Shown in pieces: positions 1 through 9,781 of a stretch of DNA of 58,151 nt. The stretch is from Paludibacteraceae bacterium. GTDB lineage: Bacteria > Bacteroidota > Bacteroidia > Bacteroidales > Paludibacteraceae. A program made the position numbers and the translations under genes. Each line of letters starts with the position of its first letter. The stretch's first letter is position 1. The stretch covers positions 1 to 58,151 of the forward strand of contig JAGBZD010000023.1 of the NCBI GenBank assembly GCA_017628395.1, written 5' to 3'. Under the pieces are notes generated by a model. That model was not told the DNA's origin, did not search any database, and was given only the letters and a program-made list of their open reading frames with translations.

Positions 1-308
1 CCTATTGCCCCCTTCCCCTTAAAAAATTGCCATTTTCGCAAAAGTATGATTTGACTTTTTGGGCATTAAAAAGCATATTTTCGCTCATAAATTTATGTGA
101 TAGTGTGATAGTAAAAAAGTGTCAATTATTAAGAATTGATGTGTTTTTTTGTGCTTCTATTTTCGGCTTATCATCGGCTTATCTTCGGCTTATCTTCGGC
201 TGATTAAAAAGGCAAAAATGCGTACTGAAAAAACGACCGATTATTAAGATACATTCATAGTGCAGAGATAAGGAAAATAATAAAAATATAAAGATTTTTG
301 CTGTTTTA
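1..308. other. Intergenic start of window with 11-bp tandem repeats
   Basis: AT-rich DNA with no convincing gene. The only structure seen is a short tandem repeat at about 157-200, built on the 11-bp unit TTATCTTCGGC (units at 168-178, 179-189 and 190-200, with a degenerate partial unit before them). The ORFs crossing this stretch have no recognisable content. Confidence 0.7.
157..200. repeat. 11-bp tandem repeat, about four units
   Basis: Units TTATCATCGGC, TTATCTTCGGC and TTATCTTCGGC follow a degenerate TCTATTTTCGGC. The array sits about 110 bp upstream of the polysaccharide promoter. Function unknown. Confidence 0.8.
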
Positions 309-340
309 TTTGTATAAATAAAAAAAAAATCGTACCTTTG
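309..340 (+). promoter_or_regulatory. Bacteroidota-type promoter of the polysaccharide locus
   Basis: TTTG at 309-312, a 20-nt spacer, then TACCTTTG at 333-340, an exact match to the primary sigma consensus of this phylum. It leaves an A-rich leader of about 60 nt before the ATG at 406. An inverted repeat GTACC/GGTAC (about 332-360) overlaps the predicted start of transcription. Confidence 0.85.
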
Positions 341-405
341 TGCGCTTTTTGTGCGGGTACGCATTCACAACAACAGAATATAAACAATAAAAACAATACA
401 AAAAC

Positions 406-1701
406 ATGAATTTGAACGACAGAATTATTGCAGTCATTGGACTGGGTTATGTAGGATTGCCATTGGCAATTGAGTACGGAAAAAAATACCGCGTTATCGG
501 TTTCGACATTCACCAAGCGCGTGTGGATGAGCTCAATCGCGGCGAAGACCACACCCTCGAGGCAGACCTCGTAGGCATGAAACAAGCACGAGATGCTTAC
601 GAATCAACCAAAAAAATTGGTCTGACCTTCACCAGCAACCCCGAAGACCTCAAACAAGTGAACACCTACATCGTAACCGTTCCAACACCCATCGACCGAT
701 TCAACAACCCCGACCTCACTCCACTACTCAAAGCCAGTGAGACCATCGGCAAGACCCTCAACCAAGGCGACCTCGTCATTTACGAATCCACCGTTTACCC
801 CGGTTGCACCGAAGAGGACTGCGTACCCGTATTGGAGAAACACAGCGGACTGAAATTCAATACAGACTTCTTCTGCGGCTACTCGCCCGAGCGTATCAAC
901 CCCGGTGACAAAGTAAACACCCTGACCAAAATCAAGAAAATCACTTCGGGTTCCACACCAGAAATAGCAGACCTCGTAGATGCAATGTACAACAGCATCC
1001 TCGAAAACGGCACACACAAAGCACCTAACATGAAAGTGGCAGAGGCAGCGAAAGCCGTTGAAAACAGCCAACGCGATGTGAACATCTCCTTCATGAACGA
1101 ACTCGCACTCATCTGCGACCGCGTGGGCATCGACACCAACGATGTGATTGAGGCGGCAGGTTCAAAGTGGAACTTCCTCAAATACCGCCCAGGACTCGTA
1201 GGCGGACACTGCATCTCCGTCGATCCATACTACTTGGCACACAAAGCAAAATCACTGGGTTACGAACCACAAGTGATCCTCTCAGGTCGCGCAGTGAACA
1301 ACTCTATCGCGAAGTTCATCGCCGACAAAGTGCTGAAACTCATGATTCAAAAAGACCACAAAATCAAAGAATCACATGTATTGATGTTGGGCGTGACCTT
1401 CAAAGAAAACTGCCCTGACTGCCGCAACACCAAAGTGGTGGACATCGTAGAAGAATTGGAAGACTTTGGTTGCATCGTGGACATCTACGACCCATGGGCA
1501 AGCCCAGAAGTAGTGAAACACGAATACGGCAAAGAACTCATCCCTGCTATCGACCCCGACAAAGAGTATCATGCCGTAATCGCATGCGTGAGCCACAACC
1601 AATTTATGACCTTCGACTTCAAGAAATACAAAGAACAAGGCGCCGTAATCTTCGATGTGAAAGACTTCGTGGACCGCAGCGTTGTAGATGGAAGATTGTA
1701 A
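406..1701 (+). CDS. Nucleotide sugar dehydrogenase, TviB/WbpO type
   Basis: Probable UDP-N-acetylhexosamine 6-dehydrogenase: two successive NAD-dependent oxidations turn UDP-GlcNAc or UDP-GalNAc into the uronic acid for a surface polysaccharide. The N-terminal Rossmann motif GLGYVGLP is at residues 12-19. The catalytic cysteine lies in GGHCISVDPYY (Cys269), and the C-terminal UDP-binding domain carries the GVTFKENCPDCRNTK stretch. The length (431 aa) is normal for the family. The ATG follows an A-rich leader and is the first gene behind a strong promoter. The TviB/WbpO assignment comes from overall resemblance (TVPTPID, YESTVYPGCTEE), so the exact sugar is inferred. WecC-like UDP-ManNAc dehydrogenase is less likely. 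Confidence 0.9.
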   Translation: MNLNDRIIAVIGLGYVGLPLAIEYGKKYRVIGFDIHQARVDELNRGEDHTLEADLVGMKQARDAYESTKKIGLTFTSNPEDLKQVNTYIVTVPTPIDRFNNPDLTPLLKASETIGKTLNQGDLVIYESTVYPGCTEEDCVPVLEKHSGLKFNTDFFCGYSPERINPGDKVNTLTKIKKITSGSTPEIADLVDAMYNSILENGTHKAPNMKVAEAAKAVENSQRDVNISFMNELALICDRVGIDTNDVIEAAGSKWNFLKYRPGLVGGHCISVDPYYLAHKAKSLGYEPQVILSGRAVNNSIAKFIADKVLKLMIQKDHKIKESHVLMLGVTFKENCPDCRNTKVVDIVEELEDFGCIVDIYDPWASPEVVKHEYGKELIPAIDPDKEYHAVIACVSHNQFMTFDFKKYKEQGAVIFDVKDFVDRSVVDGRL

Positions 1702-1711
1702 TTTTTAAGAA

Positions 1712-1774
1712 TCCCACAGATAGCACGGATAAGCACAAATCTTTTATCTATGAATATCAGTGAGATCTGTGGGA
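1712..1774. repeat. 10-bp inverted repeat between the two dehydrogenase genes
   Basis: TCCCACAGAT (1712-1721) and ATCTGTGGGA (1765-1774) are perfect complements around a 43-nt loop that itself contains weaker CACAAAT/ATCTATG symmetry. There is no U-run, so it is not a simple terminator. It may be a repetitive palindromic element or an mRNA processing or stability structure. Confidence 0.7.
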
Positions 1775-1791
1775 AGAAAACATAAACGCAA

Positions 1792-3030
1792 ATGAAAATA
1801 GCCGTAGCAGGAACAGGATATGTGGGACTGTCAATAGCCACACTGCTGGCACAACATCACAAAGTGCTGGCAGTGGACATCATACCCAAAAAAGTGGAGA
1901 TGATCAATCGACGACAGTCACCCATACAAGATGAATACATCGAGAAATACTTCGCCGAAAAAGAACTGAACCTCACTGCCACACTCGATGCAGAAACGGC
2001 ATACCGAGAGGCAGAAATCGTGGTCATAGCCGCTCCTACGAACTATGATAGCCAGAAGAATTACTTCGACACCTCCGCCGTGGAGTCGGTCATCGAAGTC
2101 GTTCTGCGTGTCAATCCGCAAGCAATCATGGTCATCAAGTCCACGATTCCAGTAGGTTACACGGAATCGGTACGCAAGAAATTCGGCACGGAGAACATAC
2201 TCTTCTCGCCCGAGTTTCTGCGCGAATCGAAGGCACTTTACGACAACCTCTACCCTTCGCGCATCATCGTGGGTACGGACATGCAAAATCCACACTTAGT
2301 AGAGGCAGCCAAACGATTTGCCGCATTGCTACAAGAAGGCGCTATCAAACCAGAGGTAGATACTCTATTCATGGGCTTCACCGAAGCAGAAGCGGTGAAA
2401 CTGTTTGCCAACACTTATCTGGCACTGCGCGTGAGTTACTTCAACGAACTCGACACCTACGCCGAGATGAAAGGACTGGATACACAATCCATCATCAATG
2501 GCGTGTGTCTTGACCCACGCATTGGCACACACTACAACAATCCATCGTTTGGCTATGGCGGATACTGCTTGCCCAAAGACACCAAGCAACTGCTCGCTAA
2601 CTACCAAGATGTGCCAGAGAACCTCATTGAAGCCATCGTGGAGAGCAATCGCACGCGCAAAGACTTCATCGCCGATCGCGTACTGGCAAAAGCGGGCTAC
2701 TACGACTACTATAACAATGGGCAATACAACGCCAACGAAGAACACAGTTGCGTGATTGGCGTGTATCGACTGACTATGAAGTCGAACTCCGACAACTTCC
2801 GCCAGTCAAGCATACAAGGTATCATGAAGCGCGTGAAAGCCAAAGGTGCGCAGGTAATCATCTACGAGCCTACCCTACCCGACGGCACCACCTTCTTCGG
2901 TTCGGTGGTAGTGAACGACTTGGCGCAATTCAAAGCACAATCACAAGCCATCATCGCCAACCGCTACGACGCGTGTCTGGAAGATGTGAAAGAGAAAGTA
3001 TATACACGAGATATATTCCGCCGCGATTAG
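1792..3030 (+). CDS. ugd: UDP-glucose 6-dehydrogenase
   Basis: Makes UDP-glucuronate from UDP-glucose with two NAD+. It is the short 412-aa single-chain form with Rossmann motif GTGYVGLS (residues 7-14) and catalytic Cys259 within [10 protein letters not shown], the standard UGD signature. It is a family relative of the gene before it, but the motifs place it in the UDP-glucose branch. With its neighbour, the locus can supply two different uronic acids, implying an acidic polysaccharide. A 90-nt gap with a palindrome separates the two genes, and no promoter is seen in it. Confidence 0.93.
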   Translation: MKIAVAGTGYVGLSIATLLAQHHKVLAVDIIPKKVEMINRRQSPIQDEYIEKYFAEKELNLTATLDAETAYREAEIVVIAAPTNYDSQKNYFDTSAVESVIEVVLRVNPQAIMVIKSTIPVGYTESVRKKFGTENILFSPEFLRESKALYDNLYPSRIIVGTDMQNPHLVEAAKRFAALLQEGAIKPEVDTLFMGFTEAEAVKLFANTYLALRVSYFNELDTYAEMKGLDTQSIINGVCLDPRIGTHYNNPSFGYGGYCLPKDTKQLLANYQDVPENLIEAIVESNRTRKDFIADRVLAKAGYYDYYNNGQYNANEEHSCVIGVYRLTMKSNSDNFRQSSIQGIMKRVKAKGAQVIIYEPTLPDGTTFFGSVVVNDLAQFKAQSQAIIANRYDACLEDVKEKVYTRDIFRRD

Positions 3031-3042
3031 CGAAACGGAAAG

Positions 3043-4410
3043 GTGAGAACGGAAAACGGGAAGGTAGTGAATATCATAACGAAAATAGCCAACCGATTGC
3101 ATCTGTCGCCAACCAAACAAAAAGTGATTCGCAATGTTGTTTGGGCAGTAACAGGCAAAGTAGTGACCCTGCTGGGTGGCTTGCTGGTGGGTATCTTCGT
3201 AGCTCGTTACTTAGGACCCGACCAATACGGATTGATGAGTTATGTGATTAGTTATGTGACTCTATTCCAAGTGTTTGCTTCTTTTGGTATGGATAACATA
3301 GAGATACGAGAAGAATCACAACACCCCGATGAGAAAGACAAACTGATAGGTACCGCCTTCACACTCAAAGTCGGTTTTGCCGCACTAACCATGGGCTTGG
3401 TGATAGCCACCGCATGGCTGTTTGAAGCCGACAACTTCACCCGATGGATGATTGCTCTCTACTCCGTGTCTATGCTAATGAATAGTTTCAGCGTCATTCG
3501 CAACTATTTCACCTCCATCGTTTGGAACGAATACATCGTCAAGACGGAAATCTCGCGCACCTTCATCGGCGCAGGTATCAAGATAGGATTGCTATTCTTG
3601 CACGCTCCACTGGTCTGGTTCATCGCAGCCACATTACTCGACACCATACTAATTGCAGGCGGATATGTGCTATCCTACCGAAGCAAAATCGACACCTTCA
3701 GCAAATGGCGATACGATGCAACCACCGCAAAACACTTGTTGGTACAGTCGTTCCCACTATTGCTGAGCGGAGCCGCCGTGGTCATCTACACCAAAATAGA
3801 CCAAGTACTCATCGGTAATATGCTCAGCACAGAGTCTGTAGGTTACTACTCCGTAGCCGACCGATTTACCGAGATTTGCCTGTTCATACCCACCATCCTA
3901 TCGCAGACAATCACGCCAATACTGGTCAAAGCGTACGCAGAAAACAAAGACGACTACAACAAAAAAGCTACGCTATTCATGAATGTAATGATTTGGGGAA
4001 CTATCCTGCTGTGTATCGTCATTTGCCTGATTGCCAACCCACTGATCAAATACACCTTCGGACAACAATACTTACGCTCAATCCCTATTCTGCAAATCAT
4101 GGTTTTCAAGGTGGTGGGATATGCGTTGGCTCAGTCCTCTGGAGCAATGATTGTAGTGGAAAGCAAACAAAAATATGTGGTACTCCGAAACATAGTAGGT
4201 TGTGGTGCTTGTATCGCGTTGAACTACCTACTTATCCCTACCTTCGGTTTGACTGGCGCTGCATTTGCAAGTATTCTGACAGCCCTATGTGCAGGATACC
4301 TATCGCACCTCATCATTCCGCAATACCATTTCCTCTTCAAAAAACAAACCATGTCCCTTTTGACGGGGTGGAAAGACCTCACAAAAATAGGACACCTCAA
4401 ATCACATTGA
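3043..4410 (+). CDS. Wzx-like polysaccharide flippase (MATE/MVF superfamily)
   Basis: Polytopic membrane protein of about 455 aa with roughly a dozen hydrophobic segments and the start typical of oligosaccharide flippases (LLVGIFVARYLGPDQYGLM). It should move lipid-linked repeat units across the inner membrane for polymerisation. No ATG lies near the start. The frame opens with GTG at 3043, and a second GTG at 3067 has a better purine-rich lead (GGGAAGG), so the true start may be 3067. It follows ugd after 12 nt and is followed by the acetyltransferase after 4 nt, consistent with one operon. Confidence 0.88.
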   Translation: MRTENGKVVNIITKIANRLHLSPTKQKVIRNVVWAVTGKVVTLLGGLLVGIFVARYLGPDQYGLMSYVISYVTLFQVFASFGMDNIEIREESQHPDEKDKLIGTAFTLKVGFAALTMGLVIATAWLFEADNFTRWMIALYSVSMLMNSFSVIRNYFTSIVWNEYIVKTEISRTFIGAGIKIGLLFLHAPLVWFIAATLLDTILIAGGYVLSYRSKIDTFSKWRYDATTAKHLLVQSFPLLLSGAAVVIYTKIDQVLIGNMLSTESVGYYSVADRFTEICLFIPTILSQTITPILVKAYAENKDDYNKKATLFMNVMIWGTILLCIVICLIANPLIKYTFGQQYLRSIPILQIMVFKVVGYALAQSSGAMIVVESKQKYVVLRNIVGCGACIALNYLLIPTFGLTGAAFASILTALCAGYLSHLIIPQYHFLFKKQTMSLLTGWKDLTKIGHLKSH

Positions 4411-4414
4411 TTGC

Positions 4415-5050
4415 ATGAACAGAATAATACACATACTCCAATTCGTTTTGAAACTGAACATCGTCAAATCCCTATACTATTCCATACGGTTTGGCGGGCG
4501 TGTCTTCATCGGAAAAGGCAACATACACATCGAAGGAAATGGAAAAATAGACTTCCGCACCAAAGCAAGTAGTCTGTTCATCGGCGTTTACCACACGATA
4601 CCCACAGCAACTACCATCACACTCATGCAGAACGCACGACTGGTGGTCGGCGCAAATGCCAAAATACACCGCGGAACAAAAATAGTAGTACACGAAGGTG
4701 GTACATTGGAAATAGGCGACAACACCTATATCAACGAGTTGGCTCGTGTACATTGCCGAAAGAACATCACAATAGGCAACGATTGCGCTATCGCTTGGAG
4801 CACAAACATATTGGACACCGATTTACACACTATCTACGATGAAGCAGGACAGCCCATCAATACCGACCAAGCTATCCATATCGGCAATAAGGTGTGGATA
4901 GGAGCCAATACAACCGTCCTCAAAGGCACATGCATCGAAGACAACAGCATCATTGCCGCACAGTCCGTTGTGCATGGCAAAGTGGAAGGTAACTATATCT
5001 ATGCTGGCAATCCACTGAAACAAATAAAAACATTCGCAACTTGGAACTAA
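4415..5050 (+). CDS. Left-handed beta-helix (hexapeptide) acyltransferase
   Basis: A 211-aa protein with hexapeptide repeats in the second half (for example IGNKVWIGANTTVLKG, then IEDNSIIAAQSVV), as in the maltose O-acetyltransferase/DapH/WcaF group. It probably O-acetylates a sugar of the repeat unit from acetyl-CoA. An internal segment with Asp-Thr-Asp-Leu-His near residues 131-135 fits the catalytic histidine loop. It could instead be a PglD-like N-acetyltransferase, but it lacks the N-terminal Rossmann-like domain expected for PglD. Confidence 0.82.
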   Translation: MNRIIHILQFVLKLNIVKSLYYSIRFGGRVFIGKGNIHIEGNGKIDFRTKASSLFIGVYHTIPTATTITLMQNARLVVGANAKIHRGTKIVVHEGGTLEIGDNTYINELARVHCRKNITIGNDCAIAWSTNILDTDLHTIYDEAGQPINTDQAIHIGNKVWIGANTTVLKGTCIEDNSIIAAQSVVHGKVEGNYIYAGNPLKQIKTFATWN

Positions 5051-5075
5051 CACACATATACTATCTGTCCAATCT

Positions 5076-6269
5076 ATGATTTCTCAATACAAATTACGAA
5101 GTTTATATTATGCGTTGGCGTTACTGGTAAATATGTTCGTAACAGGATACATGCTTATCAACGACGACAACATGAATGATGTAGGAACTCAACGCGTGTT
5201 TCTTGTACGCTCTATCTTCTGCGTCGTATGGGTAATATGCGCGTTTTGGTACATCAAAGACATCTACATCATTCCATATGCGACCCGAGAAAATGGCTTT
5301 CGATTATCCCTACTGAGATGGCTTATCACCTTCTGCATATGCACCTGCATGGCTATCACAATAACACACGCAGGCTCAATCAAAGAACTCATCTCCACCT
5401 GCACTATCTTTGTATGCCCATGCTTTGCACTGATGGGCAGCTATGACTACGCACGATTGTATGGCGAGAAACAAGAGACCGTATGGTTCTTGATAGCCAC
5501 CATGCTGGTATGCGTGTTTGCCTATTTCAAGATTTATAATCTGTACAATGTATTGGGCGAACAAGGACACTTTGCTGTAGCTTACTATCCGCTGTATTTC
5601 CTACCCGTTGTGTTGGTATGCGACAAGAAATGGGTACGATACGCAATCATAGCTATCGTTTCCATTGTTATCTTCACCTCTATCAAACGAGGTGGTCTGT
5701 TGGCATTGTTCATGGGCGTCAGTGCATTTATTGTCATACATCAATACATCAAGCAAGAGAAAAGTCTATTTATCTTCCGCACCGTAATGATTCTATTGGT
5801 AGCACTTGTATTAGGATACATCGGAATTGTTTATTTTGGCGACGCATTATTGGAACGCATGTTGAATACGGAAGACACGACAGGTTCGGGTCGTACGGAG
5901 ATTTGGAAATCACTCTACACCAATCTGCGCCATCAAAGCATCTACAAATGGGTGGTCGGCAATGGTCACTTGACCACCATGCGCGACTCGTATCGAAACC
6001 TTTCGGCACACAACGATTTTTTGGAGGTAGCATACAATTACGGTGGTATCAATATCTTCCTCTACTTGGGCTTTTTCTTCTCACTAATCGCTTATACCCT
6101 ACGGGCTATCAAACAACGCTCAAAATACGCACCCCATTTGGCGATGTCAGTATCCATTTACTTTATATTAAGCATGTTATCTATCATTATCCTATCTCAT
6201 ACTTTTACACTATCGTTGATTAACACGGCTTTGCTGATAGGATGGAACGAATATGAATCCCACAAATAA
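5076..6269 (+). CDS. O-antigen/capsule polymerase-like (Wzy) membrane protein
   Basis: A 397-aa protein with about ten membrane segments and one long extracytoplasmic loop (around residues 265-325, containing TGSGRTEIW and the NLSAHNDFLEVAYNYG stretch). That loop is the hallmark of O-antigen ligase/polymerase proteins. In this locus, beside a flippase, a Wzy polymerase is the best reading. WaaL-type ligase cannot be excluded because the two share the fold. Sequence conservation is low outside the loop, as usual for Wzy. Confidence 0.82.
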   Translation: MISQYKLRSLYYALALLVNMFVTGYMLINDDNMNDVGTQRVFLVRSIFCVVWVICAFWYIKDIYIIPYATRENGFRLSLLRWLITFCICTCMAITITHAGSIKELISTCTIFVCPCFALMGSYDYARLYGEKQETVWFLIATMLVCVFAYFKIYNLYNVLGEQGHFAVAYYPLYFLPVVLVCDKKWVRYAIIAIVSIVIFTSIKRGGLLALFMGVSAFIVIHQYIKQEKSLFIFRTVMILLVALVLGYIGIVYFGDALLERMLNTEDTTGSGRTEIWKSLYTNLRHQSIYKWVVGNGHLTTMRDSYRNLSAHNDFLEVAYNYGGINIFLYLGFFFSLIAYTLRAIKQRSKYAPHLAMSVSIYFILSMLSIIILSHTFTLSLINTALLIGWNEYESHK

Positions 6270-6298
6270 GAAACAATTGCCAATCCAACTACTACAAT

Positions 6299-7423
6299 AT
6301 GAAAATAGGAATTCTCACATACCATCGTGCACATAATTATGGTGCAATGCTGCAAGCATACGCATTGCGACGCGTCCTGCGCGACATGCAACACGATGTA
6401 GATTTCATCGACTATTGGCCCAAGGAGCATCAAGAGCAATATGCATTGATACGCCCATTACGCGGACAATCATTAGGCAAACGAATCATTGCGTTCCTTG
6501 CAGGTACACTCACCCTCGCAAAACGCTATCGACGCATACGACATTTTGAGCGTTTTGCATCGCAACACCTGTGTGTACCAACGAGCGTGCAATACACCCA
6601 TCAAGAACAAACCATCAAGGAGCAATACGATTGTGTTGTTGTGGGTAGCGACCAGATATGGCGCAACAAAGAATCCAATGGCAAACATATTGGCTTTGAC
6701 CCTGTATATTTTGGTCAAAACCTTCCTGAGCATACTCGTTGCATCAGTTATGCAGCCAGCATGGGAATCATTGACCTACACGAACACGACTTAGCAACAC
6801 TGCAACAATACCTCAATCGTTTCGACACAATTTTAGTACGCGAGAATAGTCTCAAAACATTGATTAACCAACTCAACCTACCAGCAGAAGTGGTATTAGA
6901 CCCAACGCTGCTACTCACACAAGAAGCATGGAATGCGTTGCTACCTACAACGCCTTATCGCACAAAACAATATGTCTTGTATTATGAGCTACTTCCATCA
7001 CCCAGCGCATTAGCATTTGCACGCGAACAAGCACACGCCATGCAATGCGACTTATTAGTAATGGACGCAGTAATACACACCATCCCTCGTTCAGGACATA
7101 TATCCGCAGCTTCACCCATCGAGTTTCTACATGCCATTCGCGATGCTAAATATATCGTAGCAACCTCTTTTCACGGAACCGCTTTTTCGGTCATCTTTGA
7201 AAAGCAATTCATCACCATAGGTCTGCACGCCAATGCTGATCGTGTGAAAACGCTATTGAAGCATCTTCACATAGAAGACCACTATCAACCTACACCAACA
7301 ATCGCTTCAACGATAGATTATGCAACGGTAACTCCCCTTTTGGCAGCTATGCGACAACAATCGCTGCAACGATTAACCGCTGCTATTCATTCAAAGAGTA
7401 ACAGTAACTACCCCACAGCATGA
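6299..7423 (+). CDS. Polysaccharide pyruvyl transferase family protein
   Basis: A 374-aa cytoplasmic protein opening with MKIGILTYHRAHNYGAMLQA, characteristic of this family. Further family motifs are GSDQIW (residues 116-121) and TSFHGT (289-294), the latter in the GT-B-like nucleotide-binding half. Members move pyruvate from phosphoenolpyruvate onto a sugar as a ketal; some relatives act as glycosyltransferases. Its stop overlaps the next gene by 4 nt, implying coupled translation. Confidence 0.88.
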   Translation: MKIGILTYHRAHNYGAMLQAYALRRVLRDMQHDVDFIDYWPKEHQEQYALIRPLRGQSLGKRIIAFLAGTLTLAKRYRRIRHFERFASQHLCVPTSVQYTHQEQTIKEQYDCVVVGSDQIWRNKESNGKHIGFDPVYFGQNLPEHTRCISYAASMGIIDLHEHDLATLQQYLNRFDTILVRENSLKTLINQLNLPAEVVLDPTLLLTQEAWNALLPTTPYRTKQYVLYYELLPSPSALAFAREQAHAMQCDLLVMDAVIHTIPRSGHISAASPIEFLHAIRDAKYIVATSFHGTAFSVIFEKQFITIGLHANADRVKTLLKHLHIEDHYQPTPTIASTIDYATVTPLLAAMRQQSLQRLTAAIHSKSNSNYPTA

Positions 7424-8592
7424 AGATTGCCTATCTGCTACATACCACATCCTTGACCGATGGTTCAACCAAAGCGTTTCTTCACCTCATCAACCAAGTG
7501 AAGAAGACTGGTATAGAGCCATTGGTTATTCTGCCCAATAAACAGGCATTATACCAACACTTACACGCACAGCAGATACCTTGTGTAGCGCTGCGACATG
7601 GCATGCGCCCTGCCACCTACCCTCCTTACAAGACCATAGCAGATAAAATCCTATTCCTGCCTCGCCTTTTAGGACGATTGGCAATCAACGCCTTGGCTAC
7701 GATACAGAGTTACATGATTGTTCGTCGGTTTCATCCTGATATTATTCATACCAACACTGGCGTGGTATCCATAGGCTATCATGTAGCTCGTTGGCTTCAC
7801 ATTCCGCATGTTTGGCATCTGCGCGAATATGGAGCATGGGAGTTCCACACCTATCCATATCCATCGTTGTGCGCGCAACAAAAACGCTTTCAAAAACACA
7901 ACTCTTACACCATTGCTATCACCAAAGCATTGCAGCAATACTACGGACTGGAAGATATATCCAGCTCTCAAGTGATATACGATGGCGTGATGCCAGCAGC
8001 AGCCGCTGCGTATGAAAGCAACAAGGAGAAGTATCTCCTCTTTGCGGGCGCTTTCAGCGATGTAAAAGGCATACTTCCGTTCATTGATGCATATGCAGCA
8101 TATGCAAAGCAGTGTCCAGTAGCCCTGCCATTGTGGATTGCAGGAGCTGGTCCCGACAACTATACACAGAAGATAAAAGACAAAATCGGATACTATCAAC
8201 TGGAGAACCAAATCCGCCTGCTGGGTATGCGCAGCGATATGGATGATTTATACAAAAAAGCAACAGCACTTATTGTACCATCTCTCTTTGAAGGTTTTGG
8301 GTTTATCACAGCCGAAGCTATGTTTAACGGATGTCTTGTGATAGGACATGATGTGGCGGGAACCAAAGAGCAATTCGACAACGGCAAGCACCTGACAGGC
8401 GAAGAAATTGCACTTAGATACAACACACCAGAGCAACTCATACAACATCTCATGCAATTGACCCATGCCACCAGCACAACATACGAGCCCATGATTCAGC
8501 GTGGACAAACCACTGTCATGCAACTATACACAACAGAAGTTCATCTTCAACAAATACTCACTTTGTACAACACGATTGTAAGCAATAAATAG
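7420..8592 (+). CDS. Glycosyltransferase family 4 (GT-B fold)
   Basis: A 390-aa retaining GT-B transferase. The C-terminal half carries the donor-site EX7E motif (Glu291 to Glu299 in EGFGFITAE) preceded by LIVPSLFEGFG, typical of GT4. The N-terminal half has the acceptor-domain hydrophobic pattern (HIIHTNTGVVSIGYHVA). It overlaps the upstream gene by 4 nt (ATGA) and is 2 nt from the next. Donor and acceptor sugars cannot be told from sequence. Confidence 0.9.
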   Translation: MKIAYLLHTTSLTDGSTKAFLHLINQVKKTGIEPLVILPNKQALYQHLHAQQIPCVALRHGMRPATYPPYKTIADKILFLPRLLGRLAINALATIQSYMIVRRFHPDIIHTNTGVVSIGYHVARWLHIPHVWHLREYGAWEFHTYPYPSLCAQQKRFQKHNSYTIAITKALQQYYGLEDISSSQVIYDGVMPAAAAAYESNKEKYLLFAGAFSDVKGILPFIDAYAAYAKQCPVALPLWIAGAGPDNYTQKIKDKIGYYQLENQIRLLGMRSDMDDLYKKATALIVPSLFEGFGFITAEAMFNGCLVIGHDVAGTKEQFDNGKHLTGEEIALRYNTPEQLIQHLMQLTHATSTTYEPMIQRGQTTVMQLYTTEVHLQQILTLYNTIVSNK

Positions 8593-8594
8593 TT

Positions 8595-9770
8595 ATGAAT
8601 AATCAATCAAAAAAGAAAGCACGCGTTATCGCATTTTATTTGCCCCAATTTCACCCCATAGCAGAAAATGATCAAGTATGGGGTAAAGGTTTTACCGAAT
8701 GGGTGAGTGTGGCACAAGCCAAACCCCTCTTCCGTGGACACTACCAACCCAAAATCCCAGCTGACTTGGGCTTCTATGATTTACGCTTGCCTGAAACCCG
8801 CGAACAACAAGCACAATTAGCTCGTGAAGCAGGCGTAGAAGGATTTTGCTACTGGCACTATTGGTTGGGCAATGGCAAACAATTGTTGCAACGCCCTTTT
8901 GAAGAAGTCTTGCATACAGGAAAACCAGACTTCCCATTTTGTTTGGCATGGGCCAACCATGACTGGACAACCAAAACTTGGCAACGAGGAAAAGGTAAAA
9001 TGGCAAGTCAAACGATGATTGCCAAACAAGAATACCCTGGAGATACCGACTATATAGCGCATTTTCAATACTTATTACCAGCATTCAAGGACAAACGCTA
9101 TATCACCGTTGATGGCAAACCATTGTTTTTGATTTACGATGCCTATAACTTCCAAGATGTAACGCACTTTATGGAATTATGGCGTCAATTAGCAAAGGAA
9201 AATGGATTGAAAGGTATCTATTTCGTAGCAGTTACCAATAACACATCAACCATTTTACGCAAGCCCGATGGTAGCATATTGCGTACAATGCCCAATGTGG
9301 AAAGTAGTGCAGAAGTCTTTAACAATCTCTTGGCACTCGGATTCGACGGCATCAACTCGTTTGGCAAATCCCGCGGAGAAATGCTTTACATAGGCAAATA
9401 TCGCAGAGTATGGCAAAAAGCAATCCGATCTGTATTTCATTTTATATCCAGCGTACGATTTGACTATCCAAAGACTGTAAAACACTTCTTTGCACCCGAA
9501 GACAAATGGGATAATGTATTTCCATCCATCATGCCCCAATGGGATCGCTCGCCTCGCGCAGGAAACTACGACGGAATCTATATTCACGCTACACCAGAGA
9601 ATTTCCAAACACATATCAAACAAGCATTAGAACATATCAACCATAAAGAAGACGAACATAAGATTCTATTCCTTCGCTCATGGAACGAATGGGGAGAAGG
9701 TAACTATGTAGAACCAGATATGAAATATGGACATGGTTTCCTCGATGCTCTAAAAAATTGCTTGTCTTAA
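8595..9770 (+). CDS. WbsX-like (GH99-like domain) glycosyltransferase
   Basis: A 391-aa protein of the WbsX/GH99-like family common in O-antigen and capsule clusters. Signature stretches are FYLPQFHP (residues 14-21), WGKGFTEW (29-36), FCYWHYWLGNGKQLL and RSWNEWGEGNYVEPD (about 361-375). The fold resembles endo-mannosidases of GH99, but in polysaccharide loci these proteins are thought to transfer rather than hydrolyse sugars. That role is inferred from context. It starts 2 nt after the GT4 gene. Confidence 0.87.
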   Translation: MNNQSKKKARVIAFYLPQFHPIAENDQVWGKGFTEWVSVAQAKPLFRGHYQPKIPADLGFYDLRLPETREQQAQLAREAGVEGFCYWHYWLGNGKQLLQRPFEEVLHTGKPDFPFCLAWANHDWTTKTWQRGKGKMASQTMIAKQEYPGDTDYIAHFQYLLPAFKDKRYITVDGKPLFLIYDAYNFQDVTHFMELWRQLAKENGLKGIYFVAVTNNTSTILRKPDGSILRTMPNVESSAEVFNNLLALGFDGINSFGKSRGEMLYIGKYRRVWQKAIRSVFHFISSVRFDYPKTVKHFFAPEDKWDNVFPSIMPQWDRSPRAGNYDGIYIHATPENFQTHIKQALEHINHKEDEHKILFLRSWNEWGEGNYVEPDMKYGHGFLDALKNCLS

Positions 9771-9781
9771 ACGCCTTTACA

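Noticed and set aside
244-585. Minus-strand ORF of 113 aa over the first promoter
   Set aside because: It overlaps the promoter and start of the dehydrogenase gene and has no features of a real protein.
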